Shown here: positions 23,761 to 35,330 of the stretch, piece by piece
Layout of the letters: each line of letters begins with the position of its first letter
How positions within the stretch are numbered: the first letter of the stretch is position 1
Assembly (NCBI GenBank): GCA_934045905.1
Contig: OW203762.1
Span: forward strand, 14,974,345 to 15,038,344
DNA from: Leuctra nigra
Lineage: Eukaryota; Arthropoda; Insecta; Plecoptera; Leuctridae
Length of the DNA: 64,000 bases
Direction of reading: 5' to 3'
Made by a program: the position numbers and the translations under genes
The notes under the pieces: generated by a model
The model's input: the letters and a program-made list of their open reading frames with translations, nothing else
Database searches by the model: none
What the model was told of the DNA's origin: nothing

Positions 23761-24180
23761 CATTGTTCTCACGCTGAACTGGATCGAGCTAGTTTTGCAT
23801 CGACATCAAATTCTTAGTCAGTCAGTCCCCAACCAGGCGGGTGGAGACTGCAGAGTGAAGTTCGAGCGGTTTTTTAATCAGTATTGTGATTTATGTAAGA
23901 ACGCTCGGTTCTATACAGTGTGATACTGAATGCATTCAAATACATTAATCAATTGTTTATGTATAATTTGGAAAAACATAATTCTTTTGTTAGTTTTACG
24001 CGGATTCTCAGCAGTGAAAAAACACAATTTGGAATACATAGGTACGAGCTATCAGGAAAACGGTAAGAGAGCAGTCATTTCAATTATACCTACTCCTTTG
24101 AAACTCCCCAAATACTGTAAGCATCTTGCATTGAATTTACCTAACACTTTATTGACAAATAGTAGGTAGATACAATATGA
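23761..24180. other. unassigned non-coding sequence
   Basis: No gene recognised. Confidence 0.3.
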
Positions 24181-24890
24181 GCTGGTAAAAATGTCACCCT
24201 GCCACCTGGGGCGGAGAGTTTCCTACCTCGCACGGTAAAATTGCACTTAGATGTTTGACACTTACATGGATGGGCGACCACAGCGGAGGAAGGGGGGGAG
24301 CACTTGCCCCCCCCCCCCCCCTGGATATCAGGAAATCATACAATTTGTGTGGTGTTTTACATTTACCTAGTTTCATTTTGTAAACAAAAAATACACAAAC
24401 TAATAATTTCAACGTGTCGAAAAACCAAAAAATGCCTCAGGGGCCATGTAGTTAACTCCCCCCCCCCCCCCCCCCCCCACCCCGTGTCAAATGTATACAA
24501 TATTGAATATTTCCACAAAATACACCTCATATCGTCTCAAAATTGATTTCAAAGTCCGAAAAAACAATGGGGGGGGGGGGGGGATATGTTTTCCTTGCCT
24601 TGCCCCAACCTGGCAGAAATTTTGCGTAAAGGACAGAAACAAAACCTCAGGGTCTCCCTGAAGGTTGTTTTTAAACCTTTAAAAAACCTTTGGGAGATTT
24701 TTTTTGTGCAGTCTGCTGGTGATAATTAATAATTACAATCAGCTTTGACATTGAAAATGGCATGACATTTTTTTGGGTAGGTAATCAATCGATTCTTCAT
24801 TTGTGTTTGTTGATGATTATTAAACCATGAATGATCATAATCATTCGTCCGTGGCCATTAGCCTCGCTGCAGAACAGTGCGACGTTAAGC

Positions 24891-24921
<31 letters not shown>

Positions 24922-24950
24922 AGAAAATAATTAAACCATGATTGCTAAAT
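24181..24950. repeat. low-complexity region with poly-C/poly-G runs
   Basis: Homopolymer runs at about 24308-24321 (C), 24459-24478 (C), 24569-24583 (G) and 24890-24919 (C, about 29). The flanks repeat GCGGAGAG-, CGGAGGAAGG- and CCTGGCAG-type wording of a degraded repeat. Lengths of such runs are unreliable in assemblies. Confidence 0.6.
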
Positions 24951-25027
24951 TTTGTATTGAAACTTCTTTTATTTGCTGAATTTCTTAACTAGTTTTATTT
25001 TTGCGATTATAATCTATTATTAATTAT

Positions 25028-25130
25028 ACCGGGTGGCTCAAAAGACATTCCCCTGTTTGAGGTCACTCCGACAGAACTATCAAAGATGAAGTGCTGAAAC
25101 TTACACACATTATAGAATAAGGGAAACAAT
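25028..25130. repeat. dispersed repeat also at 55185-55270
   Basis: GGGTGGCTCAAAAGACATTC, then TTTGAGGTCACTCCGACAGA and AACTATCAAAGATGAAGTGC. The second locus has TTTTGAGAGGTCACTACAAC and AAACTATAAAAGATAAAAGG in the same order. No ORF attached. Confidence 0.4.
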
Positions 25131-25856
25131 GAAAAAAAATTGCTGCAGTTGGTTTTCCATTTTAATTCGATTGCCTCTGCATAAATAGACTGCTGTCATT
25201 TTAACAAAGATAATTATTTCAAATTGGTATTTTACCAACTACAAGCTCATCGAAGCGTATTGAATAAGTTTAGTTTCAGCAGTTTGGAAAATGTTTACAG
25301 AACTTGAGCGTTCTCGAGCGTCGTAACGCTCTTGAGAAGAAAGTTGCAAATTTTGTCGTGTTCATTAATACAAATCCAAAACACCTATAGCCTAAGCCCA
25401 TAGCCTACGAACCATATAGCCAAAATTACACGTTTAGTGCACGGCAAAATTTTCTGTCGTATCATTTTGATTAAATCATTGCTTGAAAGAAATGTGTACA
25501 TGAAAAAAACCCGAATATGATGAAAATATTATGGTCTGTCAAAGAATTTGATCACTTTTGTGTTAATGTTGTAAAGCATACGTTTTAAATGTAGGTACAC
25601 TCGGCAAAACAAAAAAAGTTATCACATAACTTGATCCTTTGAAATAGGGTTGTCAAAACCGGTAAAATAATCGGTAAAATGTATGCATTGTTTTCTTATT
25701 TCGTTAATATGAGGTCAAGCTCAACTAATATTCAATGCATTCTAAATAGATTCTGAAAATCTTGGTGAAACCCAAAATTAAGTGCTGCAATTCTGATAGA
25801 TCTTGACTTGACCTAAACTTTAATTTTCAAAAGAGAACCCACCCACATTTGCTGTG

Positions 25857-25905
25857 TAGTACCTATACTATACACTACACACTGTGTAGTGTATAGTATA
25901 GGTAC
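25857..25905. repeat. near-perfect palindrome
   Basis: GTACCTATACTATACACTAC meets its complement about a C at the centre (near 25881). A second palindrome of the same core flanks the retroelement fragment that follows. Confidence 0.8.
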
Positions 25906-25934
25906 ATACTCTATAAATATACACTACACACTGT

Positions 25935-26229
25935 CTTCTTCTTCTTCTTCTACCCGCAAAGATTGGGCTAAAAGCCCGTTCCGTCCTCAAGGTGCAGCCC
26001 ATCTTTTCCTTGGCCGGCCAATGTCGCGCCTGCCCTTCGGATCATAGTGAAGGGCCCATTTGGGAATTCTCTTATTCGACATCCTTTCTACATGGTCGGC
26101 CCATCTTCTCCTGTACTGTGATATATTCTTATTGATTTCCTTCATTCCCAATTCGGCCCTTATATCCTCATTCCTGATCTTATCTAACAAACAACACCCT
26201 TTTACCGATCTCAAAAAGCGCATCTCAGA
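25935..26229 (-). pseudogene. 5'-truncated non-LTR retrotransposon, C-terminal ORF2 tail
   Basis: Minus-strand frame 25987-26235 reads the common post-RT tail of insect LINEs: EMRFLRSVKGC, DKIRNEDIR, RRRWADHVERM, KGRRDIGRPRKRW. The 3' end is a (GAA)n tail (25935-25949 as TTC). A 9-bp duplication, ACACACTGT, flanks it (25926-25934 and 26230-26238). It is a dead-on-arrival insertion. Confidence 0.8.
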
Positions 26230-26238
26230 ACACACTGT

Positions 26239-26939
26239 GTAGTGTATATTTATAGAGTGTTTTCTTTGCTAATTTACAAAACGGGAAAAAAACGCAAAAC
26301 GGAAAAAATCCACATTTTTGTGGGTTGGTTCCTTTTCACTATTAAAATGTATACATTCACAACATTTTTTTTTTATTTATTTATTTTATTTCATAAGCCT
26401 TTTTTCCACGTTACAATAAAAATTATACAAAATTTACGAATGTATAAAAGTTGTCAAGTAAAGCATAAACATATAAGTCAGCTGAACGTAACCAATTAAA
26501 AAGCGTACGTACTTACATATAATAAACAATAATTTCACATTGATCAAAAAGGAACCAAGCTACATTTAATAAATTTTTGAAGTAACCACAGTGTGATTTA
26601 ATTATTAGTAATTACAAAAAATATATAAAAATTCTGCCGATCAAACAACAGAAAAATCACTGTAGTCCATACATTTTAAAAACTATTATGTAAAACGCGT
26701 TTTCCTTAATATCTCAGTTCATGATACCTGGGGTATGGTTCCTTCTAGTTCATTTTTGCATTTAATTTGTTTAAAATATGGTAAGAAGGAACGTCACAAA
26801 TTTAATATTTTACTTGATGAATACCAGAAAGTGAAAGTATCTACAGTCAGTTACTCAAAAAAGTATCTAGATAATGATTTGATAGAAAATTTTACTGTGT
26901 TTTACCGTGCATGTGCGTTAAATTGTAATTATTGAGTAA
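26239..26939. other. unassigned AT-rich sequence
   Basis: No gene recognised. Begins with the second half of the interrupted palindrome (26239-26261). Confidence 0.3.
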
Positions 26940-27158
26940 GTACACCCAACAAATCATAAAACGGTATTTGAAAGAAACGGATTCGCTGCTGATCAGGTTC
27001 CTTGAAAATCAATCCTTGTTGTTATCAATGAAATCAGAGCATATTATCCACCTACTAGGTAGATGACGAGTTAGCAGAGACTTCAACATTGATGCCATCA
27101 CATTTTTATCAGCTAATCCATTTCTTTCAAATACCGTCTTATCATTTGCTGAGTGTAC
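26940..27158. mobile_element. MITE with about 43-bp TIRs
   Basis: Left end GTACACCCAACAAATCATAA and the inverse of the right end GTACACTCAGCAAATGATAA match over about 43 bp with five or so differences. No clear target duplication. Confidence 0.65.
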
Positions 27159-27397
27159 GGTAACTACACAAAATAGGAAATTTTATAAGTGTGAAAATGT
27201 GATCGCCTACATTCGTGAATTTCGATATTTAATCAAATTCAACGCGTATGAATAACAGAATATACAGTGTTGTGTTACGATGAAGAATGGAGGAACAGCA
27301 AAGAACAAACATCTCTGTCTTTGGAGGTAAGTGTACGACCTACAAGTGGGTAAATGTGTGAACCTGCCTTTTCTAAATATTTTTCAAATTTGTGTGA

Positions 27398-29092
27398 TTG
27401 AGCGAGCGAAGCGAGCGTCTCCTTTTGACTCTTTTGACACGGACCTCTGTTTTTTTTTATTTTTTTTTGTTTTTACTTTTATCTGTTAACTAGAGCAATA
27501 GAAGTCGCACCGTTTCACCGAGCGACCTGAAATTTTGCACACATGTAGAGACAACCTTCTCTGTTTGCAGACCCATTTTTTTTTTGAAATCCATTCATTG
27601 GTCATTGGTAAAATAAATATCTCCTGATAGGTTGAAAAATGAAAATGGTCTTCGATAAATGTTATCAAACTCATATTTTGCATGGTCATTAAGACCAACA
27701 TTGTCTCTTATTTTAAAAATTTTCATCCCAATCAGCTGAGAATGTACAAACTTACTTACATTTTAAATAGCTGTCAGAAATTAAGTATTGAAAATTAATG
27801 TTTTTCCACTACAATTGAATCAGATTTGCTTTATGTACCAGTGTGTTTAGATGCTGTTTACAATTTTCAGTGAAAACCAGATACTTTTATGTTGATTGGG
27901 TGGATAATATTTTAATAATTCAATATAGAACGTATTTCCAAACAGATCATTTCAAGTTTTCGCAAAACTAAGGACCTTGATGAACTTTTGGCAATTCGTA
28001 GTTCTGATGGCCGTGCTTCCTGTGTGTTTCATAGAGTGGCATTTGTTCTCTTCTTGTGATCATGTCATTTCAAATCTCTCCAGCATTTTGCTTATTTTCG
28101 TTAAAAAGTTTGGCAATTTGGTGTTCTTTGTGAAGGTTTTAGTAAAGTTTCCCCGCTTTTATAGCAGGTGAACATTATTTATCGAGAAATTTTGTCAGAA
28201 CATTGATATTTCATTTCTTAATAGTCTTCTTTTACCAATAGGAATACCTACTTGTGAAAACGTTGGATTCATTCCGTTTCTGAGCGTCTGTCTAGCCTGA
28301 CATTTCCTTGAAGGATGCTAATTTTTTTTAAAGGTTTGATTCATTCAGTTTAAAACACTACATTGTCTTATTGTAATTGTGGAACGTTGGATTCATTCCG
28401 TTTCTAAACTAGGTAGAACTGTTGAACGTTTAATCTATAGGTTTAATAACGTTAAAACGTGTAGTATTAGTTTTCTATGTGTTAAGGTGCTGCAAGCGCG
28501 AGCGATTTTGCTGCTTCTTGTAGACACTTTTTGCGATACGATTGGAGACCAAACCCGTTAACCAATTGATCTCAAATTTTAATCATGATTAGATAAAAGA
28601 CAAACTTAGGGTTATCCCTTGGTACATTTTTAATTGTTTGTTTCGTTAATTAGTAATATTTAGTGGATTTTTGGTGAAAAATTAGCTATTTTCTTGTCTC
28701 CCAGGGTGCCGTATAAAATTAAATTTCAAAAATGTGCCAAGTGATAACCCTAAGTTTGTCTTTCATCTAATCATGATTAAAATTTGAGATCAATTGGTTA
28801 ACGGGTTTGGTCTCCAATCGTATCGCAAATTTCTTAGTTTTGTGCGGTTTTGTTGAATAACCGGCGCCTAATTAACGATGGAATAATCAAAAATGAAAAA
28901 GTGCTACTAATATCCAATCAGACTGATCATGTGAACATCCTGTAAAAGTTACGCTCACTTATGAAACAATTTTTCTCTCTCAATTTTCTAAAACGGCCGA
29001 GCGCTAGTATCACCTTAACGCATCTTCGGTTCTATGTTTGCGCACGTGTCCGGTGCTCGCTCATCAACGCGTTTCACGGAGCGTTTTCCTAG
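27398..29092 (+). mobile_element. Helitron-like element, about 1.7 kb
   Basis: Starts TTGAGCGAGCGAAGCGAGCG and ends with GCTCGCTCATCAACGCGTTT, hairpin, TTTTC and CTAG followed by T. The first 470 bp and last 90 bp match the copy at 11740-12535 in reverse; the middle (about 27900-28990) is extra. Within it lies an inverted repeat (28507-28640 and 28720-28840). There is no Rep/helicase ORF. Confidence 0.7.
28507..28840. repeat. inverted repeat inside the Helitron-like element
   Basis: GCGATACGATTGGAGACCAA (28532-28551) and its complement near 28811-28830 open arms of about 110 bp. They include ATTTTAATCATGATTAGATA. Probably a nested MITE. Confidence 0.7.
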
Positions 29093-29465
29093 TTTATCTT
29101 CTATAGTCGTAAAAAGACAAATGTAAATTTACGTACCTATCAAAAGTTCGTTCTAATGTCATTGTGGTAAAAGCTTGGGTAAAAGAATATTTGCGAAATC
29201 TGAAAATCAAATTTGATGGCAGATCCCATTTTCTTTCACTCACATAAATATATTCTATGAATAGAGTTATGTCAACAAATTCAAGAACTTGTGCTTGAAT
29301 TTGTTCAACTAATATTCAATGCATTCTAAATAGATTCTGAAAGTCTAGGTGAAAGTTGAAACCCAAAATTAAGTGCTGCAATGCTGCAATTCTGATAGTA
29401 TGTAGTAGTAGTAGTATGTATTATGTAGTGTATGTATGTACTATTATTCCGTCATGAAACACTGT
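29093..29465. other. non-coding with a duplicated segment
   Basis: 29312-29395 repeats 25725-25800 (ATATTCAATGCATTCTAAAT, then ACCCAAAATTAAGTGCTGCA). No gene. Confidence 0.4.
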
Positions 29466-31080
29466 TTTGAATGGTAATTAAGGACACTTCTAAAACAGAC
29501 ACTGATGTAATATTCAGGCAATATCTGAGTATAATAATAATAATAATAATATCAAAACGATTGATTTATTTCAGAAAAACTTGGGACATGGCATTACTAC
29601 ATTCACCACATGATGTGATAATACCCAAGAAGGGACTGCCCTGCTGAAACACTTGCCAAGATCTCGCTTATCAACGCGTTACACCGAGCTATTTCCTAGT
29701 TTAGTAAGTTGAAGATATAACTGTGCTACGTAAAACATATGAGATAATATCCTCAGTTATTACATACCTTTGACTGTTTTCAATTTGTATTTGTATATTA
29801 TTTTGATTAATGTTGTACGGTGTCTATTTAAATAAGTAATTTCTGTTACAGAATTTTTCATTGAACAATCCAAGTAACATGATCTAACAAAACAATGGCA
29901 CCAAACCAATTTCGTCATGAATGTGCTGTTTAATGGTAATTAAGGACACTTCTAAATCATATCACTGATGTTATATATTCAGGCAATATCTGAGTATAAT
30001 AATAATAATAATAATAATATTAACATAACGATTGTTTTATTTCAGAAAAACTTGGGACATGGCATTACTACATTCACCACATGATGTGATAATACTCAAG
30101 AAGGGACTGCCCTGCTGAAACTCTTGCCAAGATCTCGCTTATCAACGCGTTACACCGAGCTATTTCCTAGTTTAGTAAGTTGAAGATATAACCAATTACT
30201 TTAATAATGAAGGTAACTATTATTAATGTATTTGGTAAAACATATGAGATAATATCCTCAGTTATTACATACCTTCGACTGTTTTCAATTTGTATTTGCA
30301 TATTATTTTGATTAATGTTGTACGGTGTCTATTTAAATAAGTAATTTCTGTTACAGAATTTTTCATTCAACAATCCAAGTAACATGATCCAACAAAACAA
30401 TGGCACCAAACCAATTCCGTCAAGAATGCACTGTTTAATGGTAATTAAGGACACTTCTAAATCAGATCACTGATGTTATATTATACTCAGGCAATATCTG
30501 AGTATAATAATAATAATATTAACATAGGTAACGATTGTTTTATTTCAGAAAAACTTGGGACATGGCATTACTACATTCACCACATGATGTGATAATACCC
30601 AAGAAGGGACTGCCCTGCTGAAACTCTTGCCAAGATCTCGCTTATCAACGCGTTACACCGAGCTATTTCCTAGTTTACTAAGTTGAAGATATAACTGTGC
30701 TACGTAAAACATATGAGATAATATCCTCAGTTATTACATACCTTTGACTGATTTCAATTTGTATTTGTATATTATTTTGATTTATGTTGTACGGTGTCTA
30801 TTTAAATAAGTAATTTATGTTACAGAATTCTTCATTGAACAATCCAAGTAACATGATCCAACAAAACAATGGCACCAAACCAATTCCGTCATGAAACACT
30901 GTTTTGAATGGTAATTAAAGACGCTTATTGTACTAGTCTATCTAAAACAAATCACTGATGTAATATTCAACGATTCTTTATTTCAGAAAAAAACTTGGGG
31001 CATGGCATTACTACATTTACCACATTCAATGATGATGTTTTAGTACCCAAGAAGGGACTTCCCTGCTGAAACTATTTCCA
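29466..31080 (+). repeat. tandem array of 470-500 bp Helitron-terminated units
   Basis: Three units plus a partial fourth. Each contains GGTAATTAAGGACACTTCTA, an (AAT)n run, AAAACTTGGGACATGGCATT, a conserved block and the Helitron-like end, with CTAG at 29696, 30167 and 30670 (471 and 503 bp apart). After each CTAG comes TTTAGTAAGTTGAAGATATA or a close form. The fourth unit (30911-31080) lacks the terminal hairpin. Units are about 95% alike by eye. Confidence 0.75.
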
Positions 31081-31128
31081 AGATCTTAACAAGATTTTGT
31101 CAAATATTAACAATTTCATTGTCTGAAT

Positions 31129-31808
31129 CAGCGATTCTTAAATTATGGTCCGCGGAGGCCTCACAGGGGGTCCGCGAAGACTCAAGAAATAGCATTGAAT
31201 ATTTATATTGGGTTTAAATATAAAATTTAAAATACACTTAAACTCAATAAAAATATAGGGTAGGTATACATGTTTAAGTGTGTGCTTCTTCTCCCCTTCC
31301 TCCTATTGTGGAGTAATTCTTAACTCTACGTCACTAAAATTACATTAATTTTTTTTAAACATGTTCTCATTATTGTGAAAAAATACTTTGTAAGCCAAAA
31401 ATAAAAACGACAAAAATTATTGTCCAAATCGCATAGGTAAATATAGTCCAAATTCACTTTCGAATTTCAAAAATTTCCCGGTCTTTTCGGACCTATCCCT
31501 TGTCGCTAAGGGGCCCTCCCCACATTGTTTCGTGCGCAAAATGTTTCCCCGTAATTAGTCGTGCCGTACTAATATAGAATACAAATATTTAAATGAAAAA
31601 TAATGCTACATTCCAATAATTTTTATTATTTCATATTATTATCAAAGTTAGACTATCTTTGGGAATAAAGAATAGAATTCTAATCTGATATGATGAATGG
31701 GGGAATATTCCAAAAATGTTACGGGTAAGTTTTGGGGGTCCGCGACAACAAACTAAACTACCTATGTTTTAAGGGGGTCCGCGGGGTAGAAAAGTATAAG
31801 AAACGCTG
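31129..31808. mobile_element. hAT-like non-autonomous element
   Basis: Left end CAGCGATTCTTAAATTATGG and the inverse of the right end CAGCGTTTCTTATACTTTTC share a TIR. GGGGTCCGCG blocks sit at both subterminal positions, typical of hAT elements with GGTCCGCGG near the ends. Flanks are GTCTGAAT (31121-31128) and GTCTAAAT (31809-31816), an 8-bp duplication with one mismatch. No transposase. Confidence 0.8.
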
Positions 31809-32095
31809 GTCTAAATCAAAAAAAAAAATCTAAACAAGAATACAAGATCTCGCCAAAAGAAGTAAAATATTATCATTTAAAAAAAAATTAGAGTCAAACT
31901 TTCTAGAAATACAATCAAGACAATATTACAATGATCTTGGCAAGACTTCTCAGCAGGTAGTGTGCAAAGGCATGCACACTACCTTCTTACTCGTCCCTCT
32001 ATACCCAGTACCAAGATTTTTTATTGTGACGGTAATGAGATAAAATTATTTTTAATGTATCTCGTGACTACTTTTCTCTTCATTTCATTTTACAG
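31809..32095. other. unassigned non-coding sequence
   Basis: No gene recognised. Contains the short inverted pair GGTAGTGTGCAAAGGCATGC and ACACTACC near 31956-31984. Confidence 0.3.
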
Positions 32096-32173
32096 GACAT
32101 ATAGCCACAGCCTCTTTGAAAGCCGATGACAAAATTCCATTGTATAGAGGCGAAGAACTGCAAACCAGGATCG
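32096..32173 (+). CDS. possible isolated internal exon, product unknown
   Basis: A 78-nt block lies between a pyrimidine-rich CATTTTACAG acceptor and a GGTAACC donor. Only one frame is open (phase 1 in, phase 1 out) and it reads HIATASLKADDKIPLYRGEE followed by LQTRI. The hydrophilic, balanced composition and splice context look exonic. I do not recognise the family and see no partner exon within several kb. It could be a spurious open block in non-coding RNA. Confidence 0.3.
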
Positions 32174-33470
32174 GTAACCGCTCCATCCAATGCATTTTTA
32201 TATTTTGTAATTATATTGTTTCCATTTGTCTATAGAGTATTAAATTTTTTACAGGGCCAAATTTAGTTGTGAGTTAATTTTTAATAGTGTATTACAATTA
32301 TTACATTATGATTAATAAAAACAGTTTCATATTTCAACACAAACATGAAATATTATTGCAACTGTTGAATGAACCATCGTTTCCATTCGTCCTTGATTTT
32401 TAGCGTTTTTATTAAAAGTTAGATGTTAAAACTTTGTAAAGAATGTTGAACCCATAAATTAATAAACTCCCACATGTTGAATAGCTTGAATGCTGTCAAA
32501 ATACTCTCCTGGTGCCATTCCCCTCCACCCCGACACAACGATTATTCACATAAAGACTTTCACCTTTATTAGATAGTAATTAAAACCAATAATTTCTTTA
32601 ATGTTAAATTAATGGTTCAATACTTTCTTTTAAGCCAATTGTGTTCATTTCCGAACAAATTTCCTTGATCTCATGCGCTTATAGAACAGGACCTAGTGAA
32701 CCCTGCATGAGAATGCATGCGGAAGATTGTTTTACTAAGATTGAAATAGGTGGTCAACGACTGGGTCTGATTCAAGGGGCCAATGGTACCAAATATTCTC
32801 CAATATTATGATATCATGCCATAAGTCAGAGCTCGGAGGTTATGACAGTGATTGGCATTGCACCTTACTGTGCACATGCTGTGCACTGGCTCTTTTAACC
32901 AATATATTGTCTCCAATGTTGATGTAATGCATGTAATTAAGCAAAATATTAAGCGTAAGTACATACAGTCTAGGAAAACGAGTTTCCATTCTAATTTTTT
33001 TTTTAAGATTTCATTGAGATTTTGTGTGGAAACTTATCCCTTGTGCAGATCTTGTATAATATGTATGGGCATATTTATAATCATTTTATATAATTATATT
33101 TTGAAAATAGATTCAATTATATACAAAAATGATTTACATACCCATTGCATTTATATTATTGTGATATTGACATTCTACATGATAGTTATATAATATGCAA
33201 GTAAGTAGGCACCTGTGCGAAATATCTAATGATAAAATAAATTTACACTAAAAGTGTGATATTAATTCTGGCCACACACATGCTCTTCTAAATTCTTGAT
33301 GAATTCAAATCTATGGGCTGTTGAATGCATTACGAAATAACACCTAGAAATGCTTCGGAATTATGGAACTTTTAAGACCTTTTATTGTTCTGAATCTTTA
33401 CATACTCGTATTTTGTTCGATACTGTTTTTCAACATTCATCAATCTTACATTTGTAATGGTATCATCCTA
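32174..33470. other. unassigned AT-rich sequence
   Basis: No gene or repeat boundary recognised. Confidence 0.3.
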
Positions 33471-33479
33471 GTGGAACAC

Positions 33480-35130
33480 ATCTGGATATCTGGTTTTAGG
33501 TATAATCGGTCTGGTAATGTCTGATAACTTCTGGAGCTTCTGGATATGTCTGGTATACCAACTTCTATAGACACCTTGGTCTGGTATAGTCGGTCCAACT
33601 CCGGTAATGTCTGATTAGGTCTGGATATATCTGGCATAATCAGTCTGCTAATGTCTGATAATTTCTGGATATGTCTGGTATAGTCGGTCTGGCAATTTCT
33701 GATTAGGTCTGTATATATCTGGCATAATCAGTCTGGTAATGTCTGATTACTTCTGGATATTTCTGGTATAGTCTGGTAATGTCTGATAACTTCTAAATAT
33801 GGCTGGTATAGTCGGTCTGGTCATGTCAATAGGTCTGGATATTTCTGGTAGTCAGTCCGGTAATGTCTGTATACTTCTGGATATGTCTGATAATGTCTGA
33901 TAACTTCTGGATATGTCTGGTATAGTCTGGTGATGTCTGATAACTTCTGGATGTGTCTGGTAATGTCTGATAACTTCTGGATGTGTCTGGTAATGTCTGA
34001 TAACTTCTGGATATGTCTGGTATAGTCTGGTGATGTCTGATAACTTCTGGATATGTCTGGTATATCGGTCTGGTAATGTCTGATAACTTCTGGATATGTC
34101 TGGTGTAGTCTGGAAATGTCTGATAACTTCTGGATATGTCTGGTATAGTCTGGTGATGTCTGATAACTTCTGGTATAGTCTGGTGATGTCTGATAACTTC
34201 TAGATATGTCTGGTATAGTCTGGTAATGTCCGATAACTTCTGGATATGTCTGGTATAGTCTGGTGATGTCTGATAACTTCTGGATATGTCTGGTATATCG
34301 GTCTGGTAATGTCTGACAACTTCTGGATATGTCTGGTATAGTCTGGTGATATCTGATTACTTCTGGATATGTCTGGTGATGTCTGATAACTTCTGGATAT
34401 GTCTGGTATAGTCCGGTAATGTCTGACTACTTCTGGATATGTCTGGTATAGTCTGGTAATGTCTGATAACTTCTGGATATGTCTGGTATAGTCCGGTAAG
34501 GTCTGATTACTTCTGGATATGTCTGGTATATCGGTCTGGTAATGTCTGAATACTTCTGGATATGTCTGGTTCAGTCTGGTAAGGTCTGATTACTTCTGGA
34601 TATGTCTGGTATATTCTGGTAATGTCTGAAAACTTCTGGATAGGTCTGGTATAGTCGGCCTGGTAATGTCTGATTAGGTCTGGATATTTCTGGTATAGTC
34701 AGTCAGGTAATGTCTGATAACTTCTGGATATGTCTGGTATAGTCTGGTAATGTCTGAGAACTTCTGGTTATGTCTGGTGTATTCGGTCTGGTAATGTCTG
34801 ATTACTTCTGGTTATGACTGGTGCATTCACTGTCTGGTAATATCTGATTATTTCTGATAAATTCTTGTCAGTTCCAAGACATTTGTCTGGTAAAGTCTGA
34901 TAGTGTCTTGTCAGTTTCGTCTGGCTATGTCTGATATGTCTGGATAACTCTGATAAAAGAAAGTGAAATGTGTTCTGATATTGTCTGGTATTGTCTGTTA
35001 TTGTCTGAGTCTGATTATGTCTGTTCCAAATTCTGGAGTAGGTCTGGACACCATTTCTGGTCTTGTCTGACTAGTTCTGGTGTCTGGACTTTACTCCAGA
35101 CAGTAGTCGAGATTTTTCAAGCAGGGTAGT
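33480..35130. mobile_element. foldback-type half element: TCTGG array with CAGGG terminus
   Basis: From 33480 to 35090 TCTGG/TCTGA recurs at an exact 10-bp pitch in most places. The 40-bp unit is TCTGATAACT-TCTGGATATG, then TCTGGTATAG-TCTGGTGATG. The right end TTTTTCAAGCAGGGTAGT (35113-35130) is the exact complement of 19633-19650. Reading inward from that end, TCTGGAGTAAAGTCCAGACA parallels TCTGGAGTATTTACCAGACA inside the left end at 19634. No left terminus is seen near 33470, so this is one arm of an element or the far arm of a 15.5 kb one. Confidence 0.7.
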
Positions 35131-35330
35131 GTTAAAACCTCCCAATAAAAGTTCACAATAAGTCTCGAATAGTACAGATGAAACTTATCTACACATTAGT
35201 CTGTTGCATGGAAGCAGAATGTAAAGTTGAGGAGTTAGTAAGTCTTTACTTTATCAAAAGAAGTAAAATCATAGTTGCCTTGAGCTGCCTCATTTTCATT
35301 TTTAAGTTCATTATAATACTTTCAATCTTG
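35131..35330. other. short non-coding interval
   Basis: No gene recognised. Lies downstream of the P3H stop. Confidence 0.4.

Noticed and set aside
24891..24919. Poly-C tracts as regulatory or structural features
   Set aside because: Several C/G runs in this region look like degraded repeat and sequencing length noise; nothing supports a function.
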